DNA from: Pseudomonas lini
GTDB taxonomy: Bacteria > Pseudomonadota > Gammaproteobacteria > Pseudomonadales > Pseudomonadaceae
NCBI RefSeq assembly: GCF_030812475.1
Contig: NZ_JAUSSR010000006.1
Span: 186,001 to 250,000, forward strand
Length of the DNA: 64,000 nucleotides
Direction of reading: 5' to 3'
Shown: piece after piece, positions 1 to 8,455 of the stretch
Position numbering within the stretch: the first letter of the stretch is position 1
Layout: the number at the start of each line of letters is the position of its first letter
Program-made: the position numbers and the translations under genes
Notes under the pieces: generated by a model
Database searches by the model: none
What the model was told of the DNA's origin: nothing
Seen by the model: the letters and a program-made list of their open reading frames with translations, nothing else

Positions 1-268
1 AATCGCCGCGGATCAAACGGGCACAGGCTTCGCTGATGGCAGCGTGCTTGGCTTCGCTCAGGTGACCCAGCTCACGGTTGGCGTCAGCGGCGGCCTGCTT
101 GACCATGGCCAGGCCGACAACCAGCTTCGGGTAATGCGAAATCGGAACGCCGGAGAGACGGAAGTTGTTCACCGCTCGCAGGGTCTGGATGCCGTAGTAC
201 GCTTGAGCAGGTACTTCGAGTACGCCAAGCAGGTCTTTTTCTGTGCGGAAAGATGCAGCGGAGGACAT
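1..268 (-). CDS. aspA: Aspartate ammonia-lyase, N-terminal part (cut by window edge)
   Basis: Only the first 89 codons are present; the gene runs off the left end. Aspartase converts L-aspartate to fumarate and ammonia in the cytoplasm. The visible N-terminus has the aspartase/fumarase pattern: EKDLLGVLEVPAQAYYGIQT, then RAVNNFRLSG and a KQAAADANRELG segment. The start is the ATG at 268-266; no longer reading is needed. A LysR-type regulator gene is read divergently from 449, and the roughly 180-base gap between them holds both promoters, so the regulator may control aspA. That link is inferred from position only. Family assignment is firm; the catalytic region lies outside the window. Confidence 0.9.
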   Translation of the reverse strand, partial: MSSAASFRTEKDLLGVLEVPAQAYYGIQTLRAVNNFRLSGVPISHYPKLVVGLAMVKQAAADANRELGHLSEAKHAAISEACARLIRGD

Positions 269-448
269 GATAAGAATCATCTCGATATGGACCCGGTCTA
301 TGCCGGAACACTGCAAATGCTAGGCTTGTGAGGGATTTTGGGCCAATGCTATTAAACACTGGCCTATGCATATTCGGCATAATGACAGTGTGACGTCGAG
401 TGAATGGCGAGCGTGTGACCTATTTTGGTGCGTGTCCGGGAGGGCGTG

Positions 449-1360
449 ATGAATCTGGAAAGTAAATGGCTTGAGGACTTCAGCGCCTTGGCCGCCACCC
501 GCAGCTTCTCCCAGGCTGCCGAGCGCCGCTTCGTGACCCAGCCGGCTTTCAGTCGGCGAATTCGCAGCCTGGAAGCCGCGCTCGGCCTGACGTTGGTCAA
601 CCGCTCGCGCACGCCCGTGGAGCTGACAGCGGCCGGGCAACTTTTTCTGGTGACCGCGCGGACGGTAGTCGAGCAGCTCGGCGAAGTGCTGCGCCATTTG
701 CATCACTTGGAAGGCGGGCAGGGCGAGGTGATGCAGGTTGCGGCCGCTCACTCGTTGGCGCTGGGATTTTTTCCGCGGTGGATCGCGCAGTTGCGTAACG
801 AGGGCTTGAACATTGCCACGCGGCTGGTGGCGACCAACGTGGGTGACGCCGTGCACGCCCTGCGTGAAGGGGGCTGCGACCTGATGTTGGCGTTCTATGA
901 CCCGGACGCTGCGATGCAGATGGACCCGGAAATCTTCCCGTCGCTGCACCTCGGCCAGACCGAAATGCTCCCGGTGTGCGCGGCTGATGCCGACGGCAAG
1001 CCGCTGTTCGACCTGGAAGGAGAAGGCAGTGTGCCGCTGCTCGCCTATAGCGCCGGTGCCTTTCTCGGGCGTTCGGTGAACTTGCTGCTGCGTCAGCGCG
1101 CGTTGCGTTTCACCACCATCTACGAGACGGCCATGGCTGACAGTCTGAAAAGCATGGCACTGGAAGGGTTGGGGATCGCTTGGGTGCCGCAGCTCAGCGT
1201 GCGCGCCGAACTGGCGCGCGGTGAGCTGGTGATTTGTGGCGGCCCGCAATGGCATGTGCCGCTGGAGATTCGTTTGTATCGCTGCGCATTGGTGCGAAAG
1301 GCGAATGTGCGATTGTTGTGGCGCAAACTTGAAGGCGGGGTGGCCAGCGCTAACCTTTAA
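449..1360 (+). CDS. LysR-family transcriptional regulator
   Basis: A 303-residue protein of usual LysR length. The N-terminal winged helix-turn-helix (residues about 1-60) reads MNLESKWLEDFSALAATRSF followed by SQAAERRFVTQPAFSRRI, typical of the family. The rest is a two-lobed effector-binding domain. I chose the ATG at 449 because GGGAGG lies at 438-443; an upstream TTG at 425 adds eight residues without a better ribosome site. The gene diverges from aspA, so it may sense aspartate or a related metabolite, but no ligand can be read from the sequence. The next gene, on the opposite strand, is an unrelated peptidase. Confidence 0.9.
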   Translation: MNLESKWLEDFSALAATRSFSQAAERRFVTQPAFSRRIRSLEAALGLTLVNRSRTPVELTAAGQLFLVTARTVVEQLGEVLRHLHHLEGGQGEVMQVAAAHSLALGFFPRWIAQLRNEGLNIATRLVATNVGDAVHALREGGCDLMLAFYDPDAAMQMDPEIFPSLHLGQTEMLPVCAADADGKPLFDLEGEGSVPLLAYSAGAFLGRSVNLLLRQRALRFTTIYETAMADSLKSMALEGLGIAWVPQLSVRAELARGELVICGGPQWHVPLEIRLYRCALVRKANVRLLWRKLEGGVASANL

Positions 1361-1415
1361 GCTGATGCAGGCAGAGGCGTTTATATTGCGCCTCTGCGAT
1401 GATCAGGTTGAAACG

Positions 1416-2018
1416 TTAATCTTTGTCGGCCAGATAGCTCTTGATATTTTGCCGGTTGGCGTGGCTGAAGGTGTACGTATTGGCTTTGAATTTGTCATTC
1501 GTTGGTGCCATGTAGGTGTCGGCGATCCAGCCATTGAACTGAACCTCAGAGTCTTCATGTTTCGCGCCCAGCAAGTGCCCCATTTCATGTCCGACAACTT
1601 GATAGCCTGTCAGTGACGCGATTGCAAATTGCCCAGCCCTGTTCGACGACCAATTAAGTGCAACTCCTGCGTGTGCATCATTCAGCTTATCGCGGGTGAC
1701 CAGAATGATTTTGGTTAGCGCACTATAAACCTCTGTGTTTAATCCTTCTTCGTTCATTTCATGAAGGAGCTTATAACCCAGGGTTTGCCATCTTTGCAGA
1801 GTTCCAGTCACATCTTCGCCTTTGTAATCAAAGTTGCAATAGGGCTCGCCGCCAGCAAAGACGACACAGACTTTTCGTTCGATGAAGCTTTCCAGTTCAG
1901 TTACGAAAGGTCGGAAATAATCAGCGTAAATTGTCTTTCTTGTCGATTCCGGTACGTCCGAATGAATAACGGCAATAATGATAAGATCTTTTTTTTGTGT
2001 CTGTTCAATCAAAGTCAT
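1416..2018 (-). CDS. Metzincin-like zinc metallopeptidase, no signal peptide
   Basis: A 200-residue protein with an extended zinc-binding motif HEMGHLLGAKHED at residues 144-156: His144, His148 and His154 would bind zinc and Glu145 would be the catalytic base. A Met-turn candidate (TYMAP, Met170) follows, then FSHANRQNIKSYL near the C-terminus, which resembles the segment after the Met-turn in reprolysin/adamalysin (M12) enzymes. There is no signal peptide, lipobox, membrane span or RTX repeat. The ATG at 2018 is preceded by AAGGA at a good distance; an in-frame ATG at 2054 adds 12 residues. Base composition is clearly more AT-rich than the flanking LysR and purE genes, which suggests acquisition by transfer. 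The gene stands alone with no inhibitor or secretion gene beside it. Peptidase activity is inferred from motifs; the substrate is unknown. Confidence 0.75.
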   Translation of the reverse strand: MTLIEQTQKKDLIIIAVIHSDVPESTRKTIYADYFRPFVTELESFIERKVCVVFAGGEPYCNFDYKGEDVTGTLQRWQTLGYKLLHEMNEEGLNTEVYSALTKIILVTRDKLNDAHAGVALNWSSNRAGQFAIASLTGYQVVGHEMGHLLGAKHEDSEVQFNGWIADTYMAPTNDKFKANTYTFSHANRQNIKSYLADKD

Positions 2019-2054
2019 CCTTGAATCCTTTTTAATTGGTTTTGTAATGCCCAC

Positions 2055-2357
2055 CCAGGTTTTAGAAGCATGATGGTCTCATTGTGGAGTTGGGAAGGGT
2101 GTGCGGCTAAAAATGAAATTAACTAGCCTATTACGGTTTGGCGAGTGAACGTGTATTTCATGCTGTTGCGTCATCCTGAGTACTGTCCCGCATATCACCT
2201 TTCCAGGTTTTGGAAGTGTGGATGAACGTGCATTCGGATAACTGAATTACTCTTTCCGTATCGGTCATTGTTGGCTGACCTGTGAGTCAGTAAAATCGCC
2301 GGGTTTCGGCAAATGACAGATGGTCGCACCGGGGGCTGTTTATCCGGCTCATTACGG
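2055..2357. other. Gene-free, AT-richer spacer
   Basis: About 300 bases between the metzincin gene and the purE promoter. I find no convincing coding frame, repeat or RNA gene. It presumably holds the promoter of the metzincin gene, but no strong -35/-10 pair was recognised. Confidence 0.4.
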
Positions 2358-2363
2358 TATACT
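2358..2363 (+). promoter_or_regulatory. Probable purE -10 element
   Basis: TATACT at 2358-2363 is a good sigma-70 -10 hexamer; no strong -35 is visible 16-18 bases upstream. Transcription would begin near 2370 and give a leader of roughly 110 bases before the purE ATG at 2483. Confidence 0.45.
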
Positions 2364-2374
2364 GCGCGGCCTTT

Positions 2375-2445
2375 GGCCGGCTCGCCCGGCCCTAATTCGT
2401 ACACTCAAGCCACGCCGGATCTCCCGCGTGGCTTGTTGTTTTTTG
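2375..2445 (+). terminator. purE leader: hairpin plus intrinsic terminator (possible attenuator or small RNA 3' end)
   Basis: Two structures lie between the promoter and purE. GGCCGG (2375-2380) pairs perfectly with CCGGCC (2386-2391) around CTCGC. Then AAGCCACGC (2407-2415) pairs perfectly with GCGTGGCTT (2426-2434) and is followed by GTTGTTTTTTG, an intrinsic terminator. It lies about 40 bases upstream of the purE start, so it either attenuates purEK or ends a short leader RNA. Confidence 0.6.
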
Positions 2446-2482
2446 ACGCGCCTGCGGGCGCCCAGAGAGAAGAGGCACGACG

Positions 2483-2974
2483 ATGAGCGCACTGGTTGGC
2501 GTGATCATGGGCTCCAAGTCCGATTGGTCCACCCTTAGCCACACCGCCGATATGCTGGAAAAGCTCGGCATCCCCTACGAGGTGAAAGTGGTCTCTGCCC
2601 ACCGCACCCCGGACCTGCTGTTCCAGTACGCTGAAGAGGCCGAGGCGCGGGGCATCGAGGTGATTATCGCCGGTGCCGGCGGCGCGGCGCACTTGCCAGG
2701 CATGTGTGCGGCCAAGACCCACCTGCCGGTGCTGGGCGTGCCGGTGCAGTCCTCGATGCTGTCGGGCGTGGACTCGCTGCTGTCCATCGTGCAGATGCCT
2801 GCAGGTATTCCGGTCGCGACCCTGGCCATCGGCAAGGCCGGCGCGATCAACGCAGCCCTGCTCTCGGCGAGCATCCTGGGCGCCAAGCACCCGCAGTTTC
2901 ACGCGGTGCTGAAAACTTTCCGTGCTGAGCAGACAGACAGCGTCCTGGAAAATCCAGACCCACGCATCGCCTGA
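2483..2974 (+). CDS. purE: N5-carboxyaminoimidazole ribonucleotide mutase
   Basis: A 163-residue class I PurE, which converts N5-CAIR to CAIR in de novo purine synthesis in the cytoplasm. The phosphate-binding start [13 protein letters not shown], the SAHRTPD motif (conserved catalytic His) and the [11 protein letters not shown] loop are all present. The ATG is preceded by AGAGG at a proper distance. purK starts 12 bases after the stop, so the two form an operon and act in consecutive steps. The leader contains a terminator hairpin, hinting at transcriptional attenuation of the operon. Confidence 0.97.
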   Translation: MSALVGVIMGSKSDWSTLSHTADMLEKLGIPYEVKVVSAHRTPDLLFQYAEEAEARGIEVIIAGAGGAAHLPGMCAAKTHLPVLGVPVQSSMLSGVDSLLSIVQMPAGIPVATLAIGKAGAINAALLSASILGAKHPQFHAVLKTFRAEQTDSVLENPDPRIA

Positions 2975-2985
2975 GGTTGTTGACG

Positions 2986-4068
2986 ATGAAGATCGGTGTA
3001 ATCGGTGGCGGCCAGTTGGGTCGCATGTTGGCGCTGGCGGGCACCCCGCTGGGCATGAACTTCGCTTTCCTGGACCCGGCGCCTGACGCTTGCGCAGCTG
3101 CGCTGGGCGAACACCTGCGAGCCGATTACGGCGATCAGGACCACCTGCGTCAGCTGGCCGATGAAGTCGATCTGGTGACCTTCGAGTTTGAGAGCGTCCC
3201 TGCCGAGACCGTGGCATTCCTGTCGCAGTTCGTCCCGGTCTACCCGAGCGCCGAAGCCCTGCGCATCGCGCGTGATCGCTGGTTCGAGAAGAGCATGTTC
3301 AAGGACCTGGGGATTCCAACCCCGGCGTTCGCCGACATTCAATCCCAAGCCGACCTGGACGCCGCCGTGGCTGCCATCGGTCTGCCGGCCGTGCTCAAGA
3401 CCCGCACCCTGGGTTACGACGGCAAGGGCCAGAAAGTCTTGCGCAAACCTGAAGATGTGGTCGGCACTTTCGCGGAACTGGGTAGCGTAGCCTGCCTGCT
3501 GGAAGGCTTCGTGCCGTTCACCGGTGAAGTCTCGCTGATCGCCGTGCGTGCTCGCGATGGTGAAACCCGGTTCTATCCGCTGGTGCACAACACCCACGAC
3601 AGCGGCATCCTCAAACTGTCCGTGGCCAGCACCGATCACCCGCTGCAAGCCCTGGCTGAAGACTACTCCAGCCGAGTGCTCAAGCAGCTGAACTACGTCG
3701 GCGTGATGGCGTTCGAGTTCTTCGAAGTCGACGGTGGCCTCAAGGCCAACGAAATCGCCCCGCGCGTGCACAACTCCGGGCACTGGACCACCGAAGGCGC
3801 CGAGTGCAGCCAGTTCGAAAACCACCTGCGGGCCGTTGCCGGTCTGCCGCTGGGTTCGACGGCCAAGGTCGGCGAGAGCGCGATGCTCAACTTCATTGGC
3901 AAAGTGCCGGACACAGAGAAAGTCCTGGCTATCGCCGATTGCCATCTGCATCACTATGCCAAGGCGTTCAAGGTCGGTCGCAAGGTCGGCCACGCCAACC
4001 TGCGTTGCGCGGACCGCGAAACCCTGGCTGCGCAGATCCTCAAGGTCGAAGCGCTCATCGCCGAATAG
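2986..4068 (+). CDS. purK: N5-carboxyaminoimidazole ribonucleotide synthase
   Basis: A 360-residue ATP-grasp enzyme that makes N5-CAIR from AIR, bicarbonate and ATP, feeding PurE. The N-terminal IGVIGGGQLGRMLALAG loop, the central ATP-grasp region (VLKTRTLGYDGKGQ) and the EIAPRVHNSGHWT metal/substrate region are typical. I use the ATG at 2986; an upstream TTG at 2977 adds three residues and has no merit. Second gene of the purEK operon. A GC-rich stem follows the stop. Confidence 0.97.
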   Translation: MKIGVIGGGQLGRMLALAGTPLGMNFAFLDPAPDACAAALGEHLRADYGDQDHLRQLADEVDLVTFEFESVPAETVAFLSQFVPVYPSAEALRIARDRWFEKSMFKDLGIPTPAFADIQSQADLDAAVAAIGLPAVLKTRTLGYDGKGQKVLRKPEDVVGTFAELGSVACLLEGFVPFTGEVSLIAVRARDGETRFYPLVHNTHDSGILKLSVASTDHPLQALAEDYSSRVLKQLNYVGVMAFEFFEVDGGLKANEIAPRVHNSGHWTTEGAECSQFENHLRAVAGLPLGSTAKVGESAMLNFIGKVPDTEKVLAIADCHLHHYAKAFKVGRKVGHANLRCADRETLAAQILKVEALIAE

Positions 4069-4081
4069 TTTCATGTGGCAG

Positions 4082-4113
4082 CGGCGGAACCATTCAGGTG
4101 CCGCCGTTCTCTC
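4082..4113 (+). terminator. Possible purK terminator
   Basis: CGGCGG (4082-4087) can pair with CCGCCG (4101-4106), extended inside by ACC/GGT across one mismatch. It is followed by TTCTCTC rather than a pure T-run, so termination strength is uncertain. Confidence 0.4.
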
Positions 4114-4181
4114 ATGGCAGGATGCCAAAGTCTGACTAGGCTTTCGCTAGGACACAGCCATTCGACTCAGAGGGAAATGCC

Positions 4182-4427
4182 ATGGGAATTATCGGAACCA
4201 TCTTTATCGGCTTGATTGTCGGCCTGCTGGCGCGGTTCCTGAAACCGGGCGATGACAGCATGGGCTGGATCATGACCATCCTGCTCGGTATCGGCGGTTC
4301 GCTGGCGGCCACTTATGGCGGCCAGGCACTGGGCTTCTACCAGGCCGGCGAAGGCGCAGGCTTCCTTGGTGCGCTGGTGGGTGCCGTGATATTGCTGGTG
4401 ATCTACGGCATGATCAAAAAGAACTGA
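4182..4427 (+). CDS. GlsB/YeaQ/YmgE family small membrane protein
   Basis: An 81-residue inner-membrane protein with three hydrophobic segments (about residues 2-18, 28-45 and 58-77). The sequence GLIVGLLARFLKPGDD, a glycine-rich second helix and a GALVGAVILLVIYGMIKK end match the transglycosylase-associated YeaQ/YmgE family, often induced by stress. The molecular role of the family is not established. It ends exactly where the next reading frame could begin, but the next gene has its own better start at 4515. Confidence 0.88.
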   Translation: MGIIGTIFIGLIVGLLARFLKPGDDSMGWIMTILLGIGGSLAATYGGQALGFYQAGEGAGFLGALVGAVILLVIYGMIKKN

Positions 4428-4514
4428 TTGAGCGACAAAGCCCTCTCTGTCAAACGCGCGGGGAGGGCTAGAATGCTCGGCGTTGCACCGTCCTCTCCAT
4501 TGCCGAGCACCAAC

Positions 4515-5051
4515 ATGCGCTGTCTTTTGCTGACTTTCCTGTTACTGGGCGCGGGCCTTGCCCATGCCGGCGAACTGCCGGAAACCGACTGGCTCGACCT
4601 GATGCCCAAGTCGGATCAGAACGCCCTCGAGGCCATGCCTGAAATCGACCACGACTCCCCCGAAGCCAATGGCACCTTCACCGAAAAGGGTGGCATGAAG
4701 CAAAGCAAAGGCTTGCCGGCGGTAATGTACTCGACCAAAACCGTACCGTCGATGAACGACAAAGACATCCGCCTCGGCGGGTATCCGGTGCCACTGGAGT
4801 CCGACGCCAAGGGGCGCAGCACGCTGTTCTTCCTGGTGCCGTATCCGGGCGCCTGCATCCACGTGCCACCACCGCCGCCTAACCAGTTGGTGCTGGTGCG
4901 TTATCCCCAAGGCTTGAAGCTGGAGGATATCTACACGCCGCTGTGGGTGACGGGCACGCTAAAGGTCGAGAAGGTCAGCAACGACCTGGCTGACGCGGCG
5001 TATGCGCTGGATGCGGCGAAGGTGCGGGTGGTGGAGGAATCAGATTTGTAA
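4515..5051 (+). CDS. DUF3299-like exported protein
   Basis: A 178-residue protein with a clear signal peptide (MRCLLLTFLLLGAGLAHA) and a mature start GELPETDWLDLMPKSD, characteristic as I recall of the DUF3299 family of periplasmic proteins. Central PLESDAKGRSTLFFLVPYPG and CIHVPPPPPNQLV stretches are family-like. I chose the ATG at 4515 because it gives an intact signal peptide; the frame is open back to 4428, but the extra 29 residues do not look like protein. No catalytic function is known. A REPIN follows the stop. Confidence 0.8.
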   Translation: MRCLLLTFLLLGAGLAHAGELPETDWLDLMPKSDQNALEAMPEIDHDSPEANGTFTEKGGMKQSKGLPAVMYSTKTVPSMNDKDIRLGGYPVPLESDAKGRSTLFFLVPYPGACIHVPPPPPNQLVLVRYPQGLKLEDIYTPLWVTGTLKVEKVSNDLADAAYALDAAKVRVVEESDL

Positions 5052-5080
5052 CGGCCATTCTGGCCAGGCACAAACCAAAA

Positions 5081-5174
5081 ATGTGGGAGCGGGCTTGCTC
5101 GCGAAAGCGGTGTAACAGTCAACGATGATGTTGAATGTTATGGCCTCTTCGCGAGCAAGCCCGCTCCCACATTT
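5081..5174. repeat. REPIN (GGGAGCGGGCTTGCTCGCGA type)
   Basis: Two inverted REP copies (tGTGGGAGCGGGCTTGCTCGCGA and its complement) flank a spacer containing GGTGTAACAGTCAAC and GTTGAATGTTA, which are themselves inverted. Lies between two convergent genes. Confidence 0.9.
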
Positions 5175-5187
5175 TGGTGTTGCGGTG

Positions 5188-6087
5188 CTACAGGGATTTG
5201 CTGGCGATACTCACACCCAGGGTATGACTCGCACCCGGCGCCAACGTCACCACATCATCCATCACATTCGCCGTTTCAATGCACAGCATGCGCTGCCAGC
5301 CATCGTCGGCCATGTCGCTGAACGCCGCGGCGCGATCGATCCAAGGGTTCCAGATCACCGCCGAGCGCGAACCGCTGCTGGTCAGTTCGATGCGGCGTTC
5401 CCAGGCGGGATCGACAATGCTCAGCTTCGCGGGAGTATTCAGATAGATGCGGTCGGTCTCGCCGGCAAATCGCAAATCACCGGACTGACTCACGGTTTTC
5501 CAGTCGTCCAGCGTCTCGATGTAGCTCAAGCCATCCAGGCCTTCGACATGCACGTTGCGCACATCGCTGACCGCGAAATAGCTGTGCAGCGCCTGGCTGA
5601 TGCTGACTTGGCCGAAGCCCTGGTTATGACTGGTCAGGCTGATGTGCAGTTGCTCATCCAGGCGAATGCTCAGTTTCAAATCCACCTGATGCGGCCAGCC
5701 TGGAAAACCGCCTTCGGGGCAGGGCAGGAGAAATTCCACGTTCAGGCTTTCGCCTTCCGCTTCGATGCCCCCCAGTTCCCAGTCCATCGTCCGGACCAGC
5801 CCGTGAGCGGTCGCCGGTTCGCTACTGAAGCGCATTGCCTGGACACTCTGCGGGTTGCGCGAAAAATTACCGAACCATGGCCAGCACACTGGCACGCCAG
5901 CGCGGATACTTTTGCCTGTCTTGAACACCGCCTCGTCGTTGAGCCAGATCAGCGGCGGCTCGCCAGCGACTTGGTAGCTGAGAATGTGCGCACCTTGCTG
6001 GGCCACCAGCAGTTCGGCCTGCCCGTGGCGGATGCGCCAGCAGTTCAGTTCATCCAGTTTCACGGCTTCAACGTTGGGCGTTGTCAT
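5188..6087 (-). CDS. D-hexose-6-phosphate mutarotase (aldose 1-epimerase fold)
   Basis: A 299-residue YeaD-like protein expected to interconvert alpha and beta anomers of glucose-6-phosphate in the cytoplasm. The motifs WLNDEAVFKTGKSIRAG and PVCWPWFG, the NPQSVQAM segment and the later GETDRIYLNTP fit the subfamily. Start is the ATG at 6087 (MTTPNVEAVK), with GAGAG seven bases upstream; an in-frame start at 6111 adds eight residues. Neighbours give no pathway clue. Assignment by overall family pattern; activity is inferred. Confidence 0.87.
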   Translation of the reverse strand: MTTPNVEAVKLDELNCWRIRHGQAELLVAQQGAHILSYQVAGEPPLIWLNDEAVFKTGKSIRAGVPVCWPWFGNFSRNPQSVQAMRFSSEPATAHGLVRTMDWELGGIEAEGESLNVEFLLPCPEGGFPGWPHQVDLKLSIRLDEQLHISLTSHNQGFGQVSISQALHSYFAVSDVRNVHVEGLDGLSYIETLDDWKTVSQSGDLRFAGETDRIYLNTPAKLSIVDPAWERRIELTSSGSRSAVIWNPWIDRAAAFSDMADDGWQRMLCIETANVMDDVVTLAPGASHTLGVSIASKSL

Positions 6088-6174
6088 GGAACAGCTCTCG
6101 ATCAGGAACAATGACTGCTATGGACCGCAAAACGGTCACCGCGTTTAACGGCTCCGGTTTTACGAGCGCCGTGT

Positions 6175-6579
6175 TTAACGAGCTCTGGGCGGAACCGAGC
6201 GCGTGCGGCCGCTGCCATCGATAGCGACGAATACGAATACCGCTTCAGTCACTTTACGCCATTCGCTGGACAACGGATCGTCGCTCCAGACTTCGACCAT
6301 CATCTGGATCGAACTGCGGCCGATTTCCAATGCCTGGGTATAGAAGGAGAGCTGAGCGCCCACCGCCACCGGCACCAGAAACGCCATGCGGTCGATCGCC
6401 ACGGTAGCAACGCGACCGCCCGCGACCTTGCTGGCCATGGCGGTACCGGCCAAATCCATCTGCGCCACCAGCCAGCCGCCGAAAATATCGCCAAAGCCGT
6501 TGGTTTCGCGAGGAAGTGCAGTGATTTGCAGGGCCAGGTCGCCTTGCGGAATTGGATCTTCTTGTTCGAGCTCTATCAT
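6175..6579 (-). CDS. Acyl-CoA thioesterase, hotdog fold (YciA-like)
   Basis: A 134-residue single hotdog-domain protein. The N-terminal half contains NGFGDIFGGWLVAQMDLAG, the helix with the acidic Asp used by YciA-type acyl-CoA thioesterases, followed by ATVAIDRMAFLVPVAVG. Such enzymes hydrolyse acyl-CoAs in the cytoplasm; chain-length preference cannot be told. The protein ends in a short basic tail (GRTRSVPPRAR). It is followed by a 365-base gap before the divergently read transporter. Confidence 0.85.
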   Translation of the reverse strand: MIELEQEDPIPQGDLALQITALPRETNGFGDIFGGWLVAQMDLAGTAMASKVAGGRVATVAIDRMAFLVPVAVGAQLSFYTQALEIGRSSIQMMVEVWSDDPLSSEWRKVTEAVFVFVAIDGSGRTRSVPPRAR

Positions 6580-6944
6580 GCCGGGGGTGCCTCTGACCCG
6601 TAACTCTCATTGGTACTTCAAGGTGAATAGCCGTCTCAAGGAAAAACGATTCATCCCCGAACATACTACGTTCGTCACGTTTTTCGTAAGGCGCCTAAAG
6701 GGAAACTCTGCGAAATCGCCTATGAACCCCGGCAGGCGTTTTCGCACAGCAACCCTTGCAAGTTGTCGCAAGATTGCGAGTATATCGGTCGGTAGACTCC
6801 GAGACGACCGTCTGGTTCTCATTTTGACCGGCAAATAAGCACATCCATGTGCTTTTTCGAACAATTTGCTATCGTGCCGGACCTGCCCGAGCCTCTGCCA
6901 GCGTTGTGGGGGTTGCAGATCCGACTATAAGAGAAGCCCTTGCC
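6580..6944. other. Gene-free region between thioesterase and MHS transporter
   Basis: No plausible gene on either strand. It contains one compact hairpin at 6837-6857 (listed separately) and presumably two divergent promoters. No recognisable operator or repeat. Confidence 0.4.
6837..6857 (+). terminator. Small hairpin with T-run
   Basis: AAGCACA (6837-6843) pairs perfectly with TGTGCTT (6848-6854) around TCCA and runs into TTT. It lies upstream of the transporter gene and could end a short upstream transcript. The stem is AT-rich, so it is weak. Confidence 0.35.
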
Positions 6945-8243
6945 ATGACCACAGCGCCGTCGAACATCGCGCAACCCACACAATCTACACGTCCGTTGAC
7001 CCGCAGCGACTACAAAACGTTATCGCTGTCTGCCTTGGGCGGTGCGCTGGAGTTCTACGACTTCATCATCTTCGTGTTCTTCGCCACGGTGGTGGGCAAG
7101 CTGTTTTTTCCGGCGGACATGCCCGAATGGCTTCGTCTGATGCAGACCTTCGGCATCTTCGCCGCCGGTTACCTGGCGCGGCCGCTGGGCGGCATCGTCA
7201 TGGCGCACTTCGGCGACCTGCTGGGCCGCAAGAAGATGTTTACCCTGAGCATTTTCATGATGGCGGTGCCGACCCTGATCATGGGTTTGCTTCCAACTTA
7301 TGCGCAGATCGGCATGTGGGCGCCGATCCTGTTGCTGCTGATGCGAGTAATTCAGGGCGCGGCCATTGGCGGTGAAGTGCCTGGCGCCTGGGTCTTCGTT
7401 TCCGAACACGTGCCCCAGCGGCACATCGGGTACGCGTGCGGCACGCTGACCAGCGGTCTGACGGCGGGTATTCTGCTGGGCTCGTTGGTCGCCACGGCGA
7501 TCAACAGCCTGTATACCCCGGTGGAAGTGGCGGATTATGCGTGGCGGATTCCGTTCCTGCTGGGCGGTGTGTTCGGCCTGTTCTCGGTTTATCTGCGCCG
7601 CTGGCTGCACGAGACGCCGGTGTTTGCCGAGCTGCAACTGCGCAAGGCACTGGCAGAAGAAGTGCCGTTGCGCGCGGTGTTGCGCGACCATCGCGGCGCG
7701 ATCCTGATTTCGATGCTGCTGACCTGGTTGTTGTCCGCCGCGATCGTAGTGCTGATCCTGATGACGCCGACCGTCCTGCAGACCGTCTACCACTTCGCGC
7801 CGACCACGGCGCTGCAAGCCAATAGCCTGGCGATCGTTTTTCTGAGCGTTGGCTGCATCATCGCCGGCGCACTGTCGGACCGGTTCGGCGCCGGCCGGGT
7901 CTTCGTGTTCGGTTGTACGGCGCTATTGATCACCTCCTGGACTTTCTACCATAGCCTGGCCGCGCATCCCGACTGGCTGTTCCCGCTGTACTCCCTGACC
8001 GGCTTGCTGGTCGGCACCATCGGCGCCGTGCCCTATGTGATGGTCAAGGCCTTCCCGCCCGTGGTGCGTTTCAGTGGCCTGTCGTTTTCCTACAACGTCG
8101 CCTACGCCATCTTTGGCGGCCTGACGCCGATGATCGTCAGCCTGCTGCTCAAGGAAAGCCCGATGGGACCGGCTTATTACGTGGCGGTGCTGTGCGGCGT
8201 GGGGATTGTGGTGGGCGGGTATCTCTGGAAGAAGGGCCGCTAA
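6945..8243 (+). CDS. MFS metabolite:H+ symporter (MHS family)
   Basis: A 432-residue major facilitator with 12 predicted membrane spans. The N-terminus LGGALEFYDFIIFVFFATVV and the loop HFGDLLGRKKMF are hallmarks of the metabolite:H+ symporter family (citrate, alpha-ketoglutarate and proline/betaine carriers). RVIQGAAIGGEVPGAW in span 4-5 is also typical. The ATG at 6945 is preceded by GAGAAG; an in-frame start at 6849 adds an unlikely 32 residues. The substrate cannot be read from the sequence. A REPIN and the pstS promoter follow. Confidence 0.88.
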   Translation: MTTAPSNIAQPTQSTRPLTRSDYKTLSLSALGGALEFYDFIIFVFFATVVGKLFFPADMPEWLRLMQTFGIFAAGYLARPLGGIVMAHFGDLLGRKKMFTLSIFMMAVPTLIMGLLPTYAQIGMWAPILLLLMRVIQGAAIGGEVPGAWVFVSEHVPQRHIGYACGTLTSGLTAGILLGSLVATAINSLYTPVEVADYAWRIPFLLGGVFGLFSVYLRRWLHETPVFAELQLRKALAEEVPLRAVLRDHRGAILISMLLTWLLSAAIVVLILMTPTVLQTVYHFAPTTALQANSLAIVFLSVGCIIAGALSDRFGAGRVFVFGCTALLITSWTFYHSLAAHPDWLFPLYSLTGLLVGTIGAVPYVMVKAFPPVVRFSGLSFSYNVAYAIFGGLTPMIVSLLLKESPMGPAYYVAVLCGVGIVVGGYLWKKGR

Positions 8244-8271
8244 GCCCATTGCCAGTTAAGCGAATGCGCCC

Positions 8272-8375
8272 CCTGTAGGAGCGAGCTTGCTCGCGATGGT
8301 CGTTAACGATAACGCGGGTTTACTGAGTAAACGCGGCGCTCTTGAGTCCATCGCGAGCAGGCTCGCTCCCACAGG
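8272..8375. repeat. REPIN (GTTAACGATAACGC spacer type)
   Basis: Inverted GGAGCGAGCTTGCTCGCGA copies flank a spacer containing GTTAACGATAACGCG. A partial copy of the spacer (ATAAACGATAACGCGGTAT) recurs just downstream at about 8412-8430. Confidence 0.9.
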
Positions 8376-8455
8376 TTGAACGCTGAGCCGGCTCCGGGCG
8401 GCGTTCCGACGATAAACGATAACGCGGTATCCCTTCAAAAAATCCGAATGCTGGC

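Noticed and set aside
320..1255. Minus-strand frame opposite the LysR gene
   Set aside because: Antisense to a clear LysR gene; the product resembles no family.
5125..6114. Plus-strand frame opposite the mutarotase gene
   Set aside because: It starts inside a REPIN and is antisense to a recognisable enzyme.
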